Shown here piece after piece: positions 1 through 7,766 of a stretch of 61,351 nt of DNA. Under the pieces are notes generated by a model. That model was not told the origin of the DNA, ran no database searches, and saw nothing but the letters and a program-made list of their open reading frames with translations. Origin of the DNA: Paenibacillus herberti (lineage in GTDB: Bacteria; Bacillota; Bacilli; Paenibacillales; Paenibacillaceae); contig NZ_NMUQ01000001.1 in NCBI RefSeq assembly GCF_002233675.1, positions 1,583,498-1,644,848 of the forward strand, written 5' to 3'. The number at the start of each line of letters is the position of its first letter. Within the stretch, counting starts at the first letter, position 1. The translations under genes and the position numbers were made by a program.

Positions 1-384
1 ACCGGGTTCTTGTTACTATTCATTACCCACTTTGGTGGTAAGCCTGACTTTGTTCGTTTTTCACTTGCGCTCTATATAGATATTCAATATTTTTAGGATT
101 TACAAGGGTTGGCGGACTTCAATTCAATCTTGTGACACGATTCGGTCGTGATCCTCTAATTAATTCTTTTTCTTCCACCATATCGCTACAGTCGTCAACC
201 GGGACGACTGGAAACTTAGAAAACTTGTATATCTCAGACTGATTAATCGAAATTAAAGAAAGAGAATAAAAACAGCCGTCCATATGGGGTGGACGGCTTG
301 CCTCTACATATTGCCTAGTTTAGCTCATCAGGCATCTCTCCCGGCTTGCTTTACTCGTGTGGCACAATATCATTTTAGCACGGG
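1..384. other. Gene-poor left edge with a hairpin
   Basis: I see no intact gene here. A 9-bp inverted repeat (274-282 with 290-298) is followed on the minus strand by a T-rich run (265-273), so it could end a leftward transcript. On the minus strand a short open frame (about 122-240, continuing after one stop down to 25) has protein-like codon use but matches nothing I recognise and has no convincing start. The stretch looks like decayed accessory DNA next to the integrase remnant that follows. Confidence 0.4.
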
Positions 385-540
385 TTGACAGGGCTATGGC
401 CGCCACTGTTCCGCCACTTCACCGCCAACTTCCCGCCACTAGCCAGCCAGTGTCGCAAATTCAGCGATTGCTCTTGGACGAAGGCGCTATCAGAACGAGG
501 ATTTGAAACGAAAAAGCAATCACAGATCGCAGCCGATACT

Positions 541-681
541 TTTGAAAAAAAATTTGTACAGGAACAGCTCGGACATGGTAGCATCCAAATTACGTCCGAT
601 ATCTACGCCCACATATCGAGCAAGATAACACAGGCGAACATGGAGAAGTTTGAAAACTACACCAAGGATATTTTCGAATAA
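541..681 (+). pseudogene. C-terminal remnant of a tyrosine recombinase (integrase)
   Basis: Only the tail of a phage/ICE-type tyrosine integrase is left. The frame reads QEQLGHGSIQITSDIYAHIS, which is the LGH...T...Y.H signature around the last catalytic histidine and the nucleophilic tyrosine, followed by a normal helical C-terminus. The same frame is open back to 385, but residues encoded by 385-540 do not look like an integrase, so the catalytic Arg and most of the protein are missing. It ends about 100 bp from the 3' end of glnA. I infer the relic of an element once integrated here. It cannot be active alone. Confidence 0.75.
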
Positions 682-739
682 ATGTGGGTGTTTCGTGGGT
701 GCTATTTCTCAACTCCCTCTCTTACACCTTCCCACCCAC

Positions 740-770
740 AAAAAGAAAAACCCCTCAGCCCGCACGGGCC
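740..770 (-). terminator. Intrinsic terminator of glnRA
   Basis: On the minus strand a GC-rich hairpin (arms within 758-769) lies just after the glnA stop codon and is followed by a T-rich run (plus-strand A-run 740-750). This is the expected end of the glnR-glnA transcript. Confidence 0.75.
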
Positions 771-784
771 AAAGGATTCCCTTC

Positions 785-2113
785 CTAGTAAAGAGTCAGA
801 TACTGGTCTCTTTCCCACTCATGTACTTGGGTTTTATACATATCCCATTCAATTTCCTTCAGCTCGTAGAAGTGCGCCAGAGCGTGGTCGCCAAGCGCCT
901 CGGTCACGATCTCGCTGCGCAGCAGCTCGTTGAGCGCTTCGCGCAGATCCTCCGGCAAGCTCGGGATGCCTTCATCCAGACGCTCTTCGTCGGTCATGAC
1001 ATAAATGTTACGGTCCGTTGGAGCTGGCAGCGGATATTTATTACGAATGCCGTCCAGACCGGCTTTCAGCATGACAGCAAGCGCCAGATAAGGGTTAGCT
1101 GCCGGGTCTGGATTACGCACCTCAACGCGGGTGCTGAGGCCGCGTGAAGCCGGGATACGGATCATCGGGCTGCGGTTACTGGCTGACCAAGCAACATAAC
1201 AAGGAGCCTCATAACCTGGAACGAGACGTTTGTAGCTGTTGACCGTTGGGTTCGTAATGGCGGCCATCGCCCGGGCATGGCGCAGAATTCCGGCCATATA
1301 ATGGCGAGCTGTCGAGCTCAAACCAAGATGGTCGCTTTCCTCATAAAAAGCATTCTGATTGCCTTTGAATAGCGACTGATGGCAGTGCATACCGGAACCA
1401 TTAACACCAAACAGCGGCTTAGGCATGAATGTCGCATGCAAACCATGCTGGCGAGCAACCGTCTTGACGACAAGCTTGAACGTCTGGATTTGGTCAGCTG
1501 CTTTGATCGCATCGGCATATTTGAAGTCGATCTCATGCTGGCCTGGAGCAACCTCATGATGGGAAGCTTCGATCTCGAAGTCCATTTCCTCCAGCGTGAG
1601 CACGATCTCGCGACGGCAGTTCTCGCCCAGATCCATCGGCGCCAGGTCGAAGTAACCGCCCTGATCATTGAGTTCAGTTGTCGGCTCGCCTTTTTCGTTC
1701 GTTTTGAACAGGAAGAATTCCGGCTCAGGACCTACATTCATCGCTGTAAAGCCCATTTCCTCGGCTTCTTTCAACACGCGCTTCAGAATGCCCCGTGGAT
1801 CTCCTGCGAATGGCGTACCGTCAGGCATGTAGATGTCACAGATCAGACGCGCAACGCGGTCCTGTGTCACCCAAGGGAACACGACCCAGGTGCTGAGGTC
1901 CGGATATAGGTACATATCAGATTCCTCAATACGGACATAACCTTCGATGGAAGATCCATCAAACATCATTTTGTTGTCCAGTGCTTTTTCGAGCTGGCTG
2001 ACTGGAATTTCCACGTTTTTGATCGTACCGAGCAGATCGGTGAACTGAAGGCGGATGAAGCGGACGTTCTGTTCTTGGGCAATTCGTCTGATATCGTCTT
2101 TAGTATAATTCAA
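785..2113 (-). CDS. glnA: Glutamine synthetase, type I
   Basis: Makes glutamine from glutamate, ammonia and ATP in the cytoplasm and is the main ammonia-assimilation enzyme. The 442-residue length fits the short GSI-alpha class of Firmicutes, which lacks the adenylylation insert. Recognisable blocks are the N-terminal beta-grasp ([20 protein letters not shown]), the ATP/glutamate-binding segment [12 protein letters not shown], and [19 protein letters not shown]. The gene follows glnR with a 34-bp gap, the standard glnRA order. In Bacillus the feedback-inhibited enzyme also controls GlnR and TnrA; that role is inferred here from family and context. Confidence 0.97.
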   Translation of the reverse strand: MNYTKDDIRRIAQEQNVRFIRLQFTDLLGTIKNVEIPVSQLEKALDNKMMFDGSSIEGYVRIEESDMYLYPDLSTWVVFPWVTQDRVARLICDIYMPDGTPFAGDPRGILKRVLKEAEEMGFTAMNVGPEPEFFLFKTNEKGEPTTELNDQGGYFDLAPMDLGENCRREIVLTLEEMDFEIEASHHEVAPGQHEIDFKYADAIKAADQIQTFKLVVKTVARQHGLHATFMPKPLFGVNGSGMHCHQSLFKGNQNAFYEESDHLGLSSTARHYMAGILRHARAMAAITNPTVNSYKRLVPGYEAPCYVAWSASNRSPMIRIPASRGLSTRVEVRNPDPAANPYLALAVMLKAGLDGIRNKYPLPAPTDRNIYVMTDEERLDEGIPSLPEDLREALNELLRSEIVTEALGDHALAHFYELKEIEWDMYKTQVHEWERDQYLTLY

Positions 2114-2147
2114 GAAAATCGGCTCCTCACATCATAAAGTACATTGC

Positions 2148-2561
2148 TTAGCGTTTGTTGTTGAAAAAGCGGCTGAGCTGGCCTTGAATCATGGAAGCTT
2201 TGCCAGGGCGCTTCTCCTGCAGCTGCTGCTTGAGCAGCAGACGCAGCTGCGAATCACTGAGCTCGCGGCGACGAACCTCGGAAATCTCGGTCATAACGGT
2301 TGCTTCCTCGGATTCCTTCGACACAGGGTTCATGACCTGCTTGATTCCGGCAATGTTAACGCCCTTCTCAATCAGGGACTTGATCTCAAGCAGTCGCTCT
2401 ACATCATTAAAAGAAAACAAGCGCTGATTGCCGGACGTACGAGCCGGCACGATCAGCTCATGCTGCTCGTAATAACGGATCTGCCTTGCTGTCAAATCCG
2501 TAAGCTTCATTACTATCCCGATAGGAAACAACGCCATATTGCGCCGTATATCGTCAGCCAT
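2148..2561 (-). CDS. glnR: MerR-family nitrogen regulator GlnR
   Basis: DNA-binding repressor of glnRA and other nitrogen genes. The 137-residue protein has an N-terminal MerR winged-helix domain (about 12-80), with ARQIRYYEQHELIVPARTSG as the recognition helix-wing and then an effector-coupling helix. The C-terminus (RLLLKQQLQEKRPGKASMIQ...) resembles the GlnR tail that senses feedback-inhibited glutamine synthetase. It is the first gene of the glnRA operon. A strong sigma-A promoter precedes it; I could not find an exact 17-nt GlnR operator there. Confidence 0.95.
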   Translation of the reverse strand: MADDIRRNMALFPIGIVMKLTDLTARQIRYYEQHELIVPARTSGNQRLFSFNDVERLLEIKSLIEKGVNIAGIKQVMNPVSKESEEATVMTEISEVRRRELSDSQLRLLLKQQLQEKRPGKASMIQGQLSRFFNNKR

Positions 2562-2600
2562 GTTTACATCAACCTTCCAATTCCAATAAGTTATGTGCTT

Positions 2601-2629
2601 ATTGTAACGGCACTACATGAACATGTCAA
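2601..2629 (-). promoter_or_regulatory. Sigma-A promoter of glnRA
   Basis: Read on the minus strand, TTGACA (2624-2629) and TACAAT (2601-2606) are separated by exactly 17 nt and lie about 40 bp upstream of glnR. This is a near-consensus vegetative promoter. Confidence 0.75.
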
Positions 2630-2653
2630 CCAATGTCAGGTTCCCGTGTGAGT

Positions 2654-3904
2654 TTATATTACAATAATATCCTGTTGAGCTAATCGTTCTAGAGATTGCA
2701 ACAAGCCATACTTCACATGAGCATAGGTTAACCCACCTTGCATGTAGGCTATGTAAGGCTCACGAATTGGCGCATCAGCCGATAATTCCAGGCTTCCACC
2801 CTGAATGAATGAACCCGCCGCCATGATGACCGGATGCTCATAACCCGGCATATCCCAAGCTTCCGGCACGACATGAGAATCGACGGCTGCTGCCGCTTGG
2901 ATACCCTGAACAAACGCGATTAACGCATCCGGCTTACCGAATCGAATGGCCTGAATCAGATCCGTGCGAGGCTCGTCCCAGCGCGGTGAGGTTTCGAACC
3001 CAAGCTGCTCGAAAAGCGCTGCTGCCAGCACGCTTCCCTTCAACGCTTGTCCGACCAAATGAGGGGCAAGGAACAGTCCCTGATACATAGCTCGCAAAGT
3101 ATCTAACATAGCGCCAACATCACCGCCGATGCCCGGCGCTGTGAGGCGGTAGGCAGCCGCTTGCACCGCTTCTGCTGTGCCAGCAACATAACCGCCTGTC
3201 GCAGCCAGACCGCCTCCTGGATTCTTAATGAGTGAGCCAGCGATGAGGTCCGCTCCAACCTCTGTCGGCTCTTTCAGCTCAGTAAATTCGCCATAACAGT
3301 TATCAACGAATACCAACACATCTGGCTTGATCGTTTTGACCCGTTTTACCATTTCGCCAATCTGTTCCACCGTAAAAGAAGCTCGCCAATCATAGCCCCT
3401 CGAGCGCTGAATACCAATGACCTTCGTGTCTGGGCCGATCAGAGATTCTGCAAGCGTCCAATCGATCTTGCCTTCAGCCGTCAGCGCTGCTTCTTTGTAA
3501 CGAATGCCGAAGTCCTGCAGAGAGCCGGTGCCGTCACCAGGCTTGCCGATAACTTTGTGAAGCGTGTCATATGGCCTGCCTGTCAAGTACAGCAGCTCAT
3601 CTCCCGGCCGCAAAAGGCCGAATAAGGCGCAGCTGATCGTATGGGTACCGGAAGCAAAATGAGGCCGTACAAGAGCCGCTTCAGCGCCAAACACCTGTGC
3701 ATAAACCAGATCTAAAACTTCCCGACCCCGGTCGTTATAGCCATAACCTGTGGAGCCGTTGAAGTGAAAGTCGCTTACTTTATGATTTTGAAAAGCCCGG
3801 ATTACCTTCCACTGGTTCTCCTCGGCTGTACGATCGAGCTCCTTGAAGCGAGAGTCCATTTTTTCCTCGGCGTCTCGCGCGAGCTCCGTTAGTTTATCCA
3901 TCAT
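2654..3904 (-). CDS. Methionine gamma-lyase/aluminium-resistance family PLP enzyme (YnbB-like)
   Basis: A fold-type I pyridoxal-phosphate protein of 416 residues, related to cystathionine beta-lyases and often labelled aluminium resistance. The PLP-lysine region is visible as ADLIAGSLIKNPGGGLAATG, with an upstream VFVDNCYGEF strand carrying the cofactor-binding Asp. In Bacillus the homologue ynbB sits directly before glnRA, and the same order is seen here (spoVK, ynbB-like, glnR, glnA). The hflX gene usually found between spoVK and ynbB is absent. The physiological substrate is not established. Confidence 0.9.
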   Translation of the reverse strand: MMDKLTELARDAEEKMDSRFKELDRTAEENQWKVIRAFQNHKVSDFHFNGSTGYGYNDRGREVLDLVYAQVFGAEAALVRPHFASGTHTISCALFGLLRPGDELLYLTGRPYDTLHKVIGKPGDGTGSLQDFGIRYKEAALTAEGKIDWTLAESLIGPDTKVIGIQRSRGYDWRASFTVEQIGEMVKRVKTIKPDVLVFVDNCYGEFTELKEPTEVGADLIAGSLIKNPGGGLAATGGYVAGTAEAVQAAAYRLTAPGIGGDVGAMLDTLRAMYQGLFLAPHLVGQALKGSVLAAALFEQLGFETSPRWDEPRTDLIQAIRFGKPDALIAFVQGIQAAAAVDSHVVPEAWDMPGYEHPVIMAAGSFIQGGSLELSADAPIREPYIAYMQGGLTYAHVKYGLLQSLERLAQQDIIVI

Positions 3905-4003
3905 TCGTTACCCGAACTCCTTACTGTCTAAGATGTTGGCTCACCCCATGGACAAAAGGGGCCTCGGCCGTCTTTTCAGCCGAAATCACCCGTCGGGGCG
4001 GCA

Positions 4004-4041
4004 TAAAAAGGGCTTCAGGCAGCCAAGTGGCTGCCTGAAGC
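4004..4041 (-). terminator. Terminator downstream of spoVK
   Basis: A near-perfect hairpin (4012-4041, GCTTCAGGCAGCC paired with GGCTGCCTGAAGC) is followed on the minus strand by a T-run (4004-4010). It closes the DUF402-YdcF-spoVK transcription unit. Confidence 0.8.
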
Positions 4042-4068
4042 ACCTACCTATAAGGGAATCGTAAGGAA

Positions 4069-5091
4069 TCAGCCGTCCGGCTTGCCTTTGCCGTCCCATC
4101 GCATGTCTTCTGGCCGGATGCTCATGAGCTCCTGACGTCCGGGACTTACAGAAGAATACTGGCCCAGCAGGCGCACAGCCTGATGGCGGATAGCTTTCTC
4201 AATGAGATTGCGTACATATCGCGCATTACTGAAGGAGTACAGCGTTGCCGTCTTTTCCTGCATCAGATGTGTTCTGAGCTTGAATATCGTCTGCGGCATC
4301 AAGTTGTAATCCCGGTCTTTGGACATGAGCTCAGCAATCTGGATCAGTTGGTCAACCGTATAATCCGGGAAATCGATCTGAATCGGGAAACGTGAAGGCA
4401 AGCCCGGGTTAGTCAGCATAAAATGCTCAATCTCCAGTGGATAACCAGCCAGAATGAGCACGAACTGGCTGCGGTGATCCTCCATAGCTTTCACGAGCGT
4501 ATCGATCGCTTCCTTGCCAAAGTCCTTCTCTCCACCACGAGCAAGGCTATAGGCCTCATCAACGAACAATACTCCGCCAAGCGCTTTTTTGACGAGATCA
4601 CGAGTCTTTTGAGCCGTATGCCCGATATACTCTCCGACCAAATCAGCCCGCTCCACCTCGATCAAATGACCTTTGGACAGTAAACCCATCTTCTGAAACA
4701 GCTTGGCGACGATGCGAGCAATCGTCGTTTTACCGGTGCCGGGGTTGCCCTTGAAGATCATATGGTAAACCTGGGCGCCTCCGGAAAGCCCCGCCTCAGT
4801 TCGCATCTGGCTGATCAACAGAAGTGCATAGATCTCATAAATAAGGGATTTGACCCCTTCCATGCCTACCATATGATCCATTTCCTTCTGTATCTCCAGG
4901 TAGGGATCGGTTGCAGGCGGCGCGACCGCTGCTTTAAGCGGAGCAACGGCTGGCTCGACCGGCTCCACAAGCGCTGGAGCTGAGGCTCCCAGGCCATAAG
5001 TCTCGTGATGGCGCAGCACTACATTGATCTGGCGGGCGGGTCTGGATTCCTTGGCTCCCGAGGCGGCGTGTCCGTTCATCTGCGGCATCAC
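4069..5091 (-). CDS. spoVK: Stage V sporulation protein K, CbbX-type AAA+ ATPase
   Basis: AAA+ ATPase needed for spore maturation in Bacillus. The first 75 residues are a variable, proline-rich leader. The AAA domain follows with Walker A GNPGTGKTTIARIVA, Walker B GGVLFVDEAYSLARGG, and a lid domain at the C-terminus. The 340-residue length is typical. It is the last gene of a leftward run behind the YdcF-like and DUF402 genes and ends at a strong terminator. The start codon is one of two adjacent ATGs. Expression in the mother cell is expected from the family and not shown by a promoter I can point to. Confidence 0.92.
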   Translation of the reverse strand: MMPQMNGHAASGAKESRPARQINVVLRHHETYGLGASAPALVEPVEPAVAPLKAAVAPPATDPYLEIQKEMDHMVGMEGVKSLIYEIYALLLISQMRTEAGLSGGAQVYHMIFKGNPGTGKTTIARIVAKLFQKMGLLSKGHLIEVERADLVGEYIGHTAQKTRDLVKKALGGVLFVDEAYSLARGGEKDFGKEAIDTLVKAMEDHRSQFVLILAGYPLEIEHFMLTNPGLPSRFPIQIDFPDYTVDQLIQIAELMSKDRDYNLMPQTIFKLRTHLMQEKTATLYSFSNARYVRNLIEKAIRHQAVRLLGQYSSVSPGRQELMSIRPEDMRWDGKGKPDG

Positions 5092-5154
5092 TATCCCTTC
5101 TACAAATGTTCGCTCTACAAGTGTATTCGAGAAGGATAGGCCATATTAACAGAT

Positions 5155-5961
5155 TTAAACGGGCTTTACTCCTGTCAGCATGAGCAGCTTGTCCAGCTGC
5201 CACTTGCCAAAAGCCAGTGTTTCCCGCGTCTGATTGCGAGCCGCGTTCAGCACCTTGGACTTGACGGAACTCACGACAGGATCTTCAAAACCGAGGAAGC
5301 GAGCCATGTCCAGCGCTCTGGGAGCGTGGTATTCATGGGTGACGATGAGATAAGAAGTAATACCTTGTTGCTCTCCAACCTGGCGGCTGAACACGAGATT
5401 TTGGTACGTGCTCGTTGCGCGATTTTCTAGTAAAATGTTTTCCTTGGGTACACCTTTGGACACAAGATAAACCCTCATGCCCTGAGCTTCCGTGAGCTTG
5501 GATCCATTATTGTCCAGCCCTCCGGAGACGATCAGCTTGTCCACCCGGCCGTTCTCGTACAGCTTCAGTGCAAGGTCCAGCCTTTCTTTGAGTCCGGGGC
5601 TAGGCACGTCATTCCACAGCGCTGCACCGAGTACGATAGCCGCTTGCCTCTGCGGTATCGGGTTAGGAGGATCATAATGAGTAATCTGCCAAAGCAGCCA
5701 TCCCGCCACAAAGATTCCAAAAGAAAATAAAAACAGGAAAACGCGGAAAAGGCGGCCTGCCAGGCCGCCCCGCCTTAATTGTTTACGCTTGCTACCGGGC
5801 GAGCGCGAAGGCTTCCTGGAACTCTTGCCCGCAGCCGTCTTGCTACTGCCTGCTTGCACTCTGCTTCCCGCAGCAGCCTTACCGCTCGCAGACTGTGCTC
5901 TACCGCCCTTGCCAGTTGCAGCGCTCTTACCGCCCTTGCGGACCGATGGAGTCGGGCTCAT
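5155..5961 (-). CDS. YdcF/SanA-family (DUF218) membrane protein
   Basis: DUF218 proteins carry an extracytoplasmic domain linked to envelope integrity, but the chemistry is unknown. Residues 1-65 form a Lys/Ala/Ser/Gly-rich, very basic cytoplasmic tail that is unusual in length. A single membrane helix follows (about 70-92, RVFLFLFSFGIFVAGWLLWQ). The DUF218 core then shows AAIVLGAALWNDVPSPGLKE, VSGGLDNNGSKLTEAQGM and ENRATSTYQNLVFSRQ. The start overlaps the stop of the upstream DUF402 gene by 4 bp, so the two are translationally coupled. Confidence 0.88.
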   Translation of the reverse strand: MSPTPSVRKGGKSAATGKGGRAQSASGKAAAGSRVQAGSSKTAAGKSSRKPSRSPGSKRKQLRRGGLAGRLFRVFLFLFSFGIFVAGWLLWQITHYDPPNPIPQRQAAIVLGAALWNDVPSPGLKERLDLALKLYENGRVDKLIVSGGLDNNGSKLTEAQGMRVYLVSKGVPKENILLENRATSTYQNLVFSRQVGEQQGITSYLIVTHEYHAPRALDMARFLGFEDPVVSSVKSKVLNAARNQTRETLAFGKWQLDKLLMLTGVKPV

Positions 5962-6515
5962 GACTCACTAACCTCGCCGAGTCTCTCTGCCAGCGTTTTG
6001 CGATGGCGCAGACTCAGTGTGAAGTAGCGAAAGCGTCCGTTCTTGATGGATGCAAGCAGCCTACCCGCCGTTTTGCGAGCCATAGCAGCTTCCTTGCGTG
6101 TCACATCTCCATCCCGAATCGCATCCTCAAGCTCATCCTCGTCCATGAGGAAAACCTCTCCAGATGGAAGCACGACAATATCCAGGTACAGATCATCGAA
6201 CCATGGGACTTGCTGGTCTGTCAGTCCTTGCGTTTTGCAGATGTCAATGTACCATTGTACAACCTTGCCCTTGTCGTCAAACATCGTTGTTACGACAAAA
6301 TGCTCACCCCGCGGAAAATGCTGCATCCAGAGATAACCACGATCCGCCAAGCAAAGCCGGCGCCCGTTGTACTCCTTCCATAGCGGCTCGCGCAGCTCAT
6401 GGATCCGGTAAAATGTGACCAGACCTCGGAAGTCCTCGCCGTCAAGCGTCAGGCAGGTGTAGCTTCTGCGCAGGATACGCCGCCAGTTGGCCCGATCTGA
6501 AAATTTTCGTTTCAT
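5958..6515 (-). CDS. DUF402 domain protein
   Basis: A 185-residue soluble protein of the DUF402 family, some members of which are nucleoside phosphatases. The conserved core reads RGEHFVVTTMFDDKGKVVQW, then YIDICKT and WFDDLYLDIVVLPSGEVFLM, with the clustered acidic residues (DDLYLD, DEDELEDA) expected for metal binding. The open frame continues to 6623, but I place the start at the ATG at 6515 because the extension has an unusual composition and the homologous region begins with MKRKFSD. First gene of the DUF402-YdcF-spoVK unit. Confidence 0.85.
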   Translation of the reverse strand: MKRKFSDRANWRRILRRSYTCLTLDGEDFRGLVTFYRIHELREPLWKEYNGRRLCLADRGYLWMQHFPRGEHFVVTTMFDDKGKVVQWYIDICKTQGLTDQQVPWFDDLYLDIVVLPSGEVFLMDEDELEDAIRDGDVTRKEAAMARKTAGRLLASIKNGRFRYFTLSLRHRKTLAERLGEVSES

Positions 6516-6724
6516 ATTGGAACGTACCCTTTCCCCTAAGATGCGGTGCGGCTGCCTTCTCCATAAGGAGGAGGGCTTTTCTTTCCACCCGCGCCATCTT
6601 TCCTTTAGTTGACAGCTTAACACATCTTACTGACCATCTCCACCTAAAGTGCCAAATATGACCGGGCTGCCTCGTCCCGCGCTATGTACAGGTCAAAGTA
6701 CGTGAGCGAAGGAAATGTGAGATC

Positions 6725-6741
6725 TATACCCTTAGGGTATA
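6725..6741. promoter_or_regulatory. Palindrome upstream of the DUF402 gene
   Basis: TATACCC and GGGTATA are separated by three bases, a perfect 7-bp inverted repeat. It sits about 210 bp upstream of the chosen DUF402 start, between that gene and the qox terminator. It could be an operator; no regulator is identified. Confidence 0.35.
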
Positions 6742-6761
6742 ACTACATGCTCTTATCTTAT

Positions 6762-6796
6762 GCACAGAAAACCCGTCTCCGACTTGCGGAGACGGG
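6762..6796 (-). terminator. Terminator of the qox operon
   Basis: A perfect 10-bp stem (6772-6781 with 6787-6796) and a five-base loop lie directly after the qoxD stop codon. A short T-run follows on the minus strand. Confidence 0.8.
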
Positions 6797-6806
6797 CTGT
6801 TAAGGT

Positions 6807-7160
6807 TTACTGCGTGTAAGAGTTGAACGACATGATCCACACCGAACCGGCAATGATTGTAATTACCAGCAGGATACCGAGAGAAAGAGCCATGAGGTTG
6901 TACCTCGGGCCTTTCTCATCGCGGATATGCATGAAGAACCACATCTGCACGAAGAGCTGGGCGACAGCCGTAATCAAAATGACAGCCAATGTGCCAGTAC
7001 GGCCCATCAAATCATTGAACACAATGACCATCGGAATGACGGTCAGGATCAGCGACAGGATAAATCCCATCGTATACGACTTGATTGAGCCATGAGCCTC
7101 TTCTTCATGATGTCCATGGCCATGATCATGTGAGTGATTGTCCGCGGAATGCTGACTCAT
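6807..7160 (-). CDS. qoxD: Cytochrome aa3-type quinol oxidase subunit IV
   Basis: Small accessory subunit of the terminal oxidase. It has 117 residues and three predicted membrane helices (about 30-50, 57-78, 89-111), matching the COX4_pro/CyoD family. The cytoplasmic N-terminus is strikingly His-rich (HSADNHSHDHGHGHHEEEAHG region), a feature seen in some Bacillales homologues and possibly metal-binding. It is last in the qoxABCD operon: the stop of qoxC and this start are adjacent, and a strong terminator follows. Confidence 0.9.
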   Translation of the reverse strand: MSQHSADNHSHDHGHGHHEEEAHGSIKSYTMGFILSLILTVIPMVIVFNDLMGRTGTLAVILITAVAQLFVQMWFFMHIRDEKGPRYNLMALSLGILLVITIIAGSVWIMSFNSYTQ

Positions 7161-7766
7161 CTACATCACCCCCATCAAATAAACAACCGAGAGCAAGAAG
7201 ATCCAGATAACATCAAGGAAATGCCAGTACAGGCCGAAATTCGTAATTTTGCGTTTGGTCACGGTCGTAATACCGTGCTTGCGCAGCTGAATAATCAAGC
7301 CGATGCACCAGAAAATACCGAGCGTCACGTGAATACCGTGCGTTCCGACAAGTACGAAGAACGCGGAAAGGAAGGCACTTGTGCCGATATTCGCACCTTC
7401 GTGAATAAGGGTAAGAAATTCTTCGATCTCGATGAAAAGGAACGCTCCGCCGAGAAGAATCGTCACCACCAGCCAGAAAATCAAGCCCTTCAGGTTTTTG
7501 GCGTGCATCTGCAAAACAGCCAATCCACTTGTGAAGCTGGACGTAAGCAGAATGAACGTCGAGATAACAAAACCTTGTATTTCAAAAAGCTCTTTGCCTG
7601 TAGGGCCGCCGTTCGTGTGGCCCACAAGGACCACGTAAGTTGCGAACAACGTGCCAAAAAGAATAACGTCAGAGATCAGGAACAGCCAAAAACCAGCTGT
7701 TTTGAGCGACTCCTGCTCCTGCGTATGATGTTCGTGTACTTCAGGCGATACGATATGCTGCGCCAT
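7161..7766 (-). CDS. qoxC: Quinol oxidase subunit III
   Basis: Heme-copper oxidase subunit III with 201 residues and five predicted helices, the short form typical of quinol oxidases and caa3 enzymes. Family features include WLFLISDVILFGTLFATYVV in helix 1, the ITNFGLYWHFLDVIWIFLL segment near the C-terminus, and HGIHVTLGIFW. The start shares a base with the qoxB stop, so translation is coupled. Confidence 0.93.
   Translation of the reverse strand: MAQHIVSPEVHEHHTQEQESLKTAGFWLFLISDVILFGTLFATYVVLVGHTNGGPTGKELFEIQGFVISTFILLTSSFTSGLAVLQMHAKNLKGLIFWLVVTILLGGAFLFIEIEEFLTLIHEGANIGTSAFLSAFFVLVGTHGIHVTLGIFWCIGLIIQLRKHGITTVTKRKITNFGLYWHFLDVIWIFLLSVVYLMGVM

Noticed and set aside
2600-2620. Possible GlnR operator (TGT...ACA) in the glnRA promoter
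   Set aside because: The TGTAG...TTACA spacing is 15 nt where the GlnR consensus needs 17 and the inner A/T positions do not fit.
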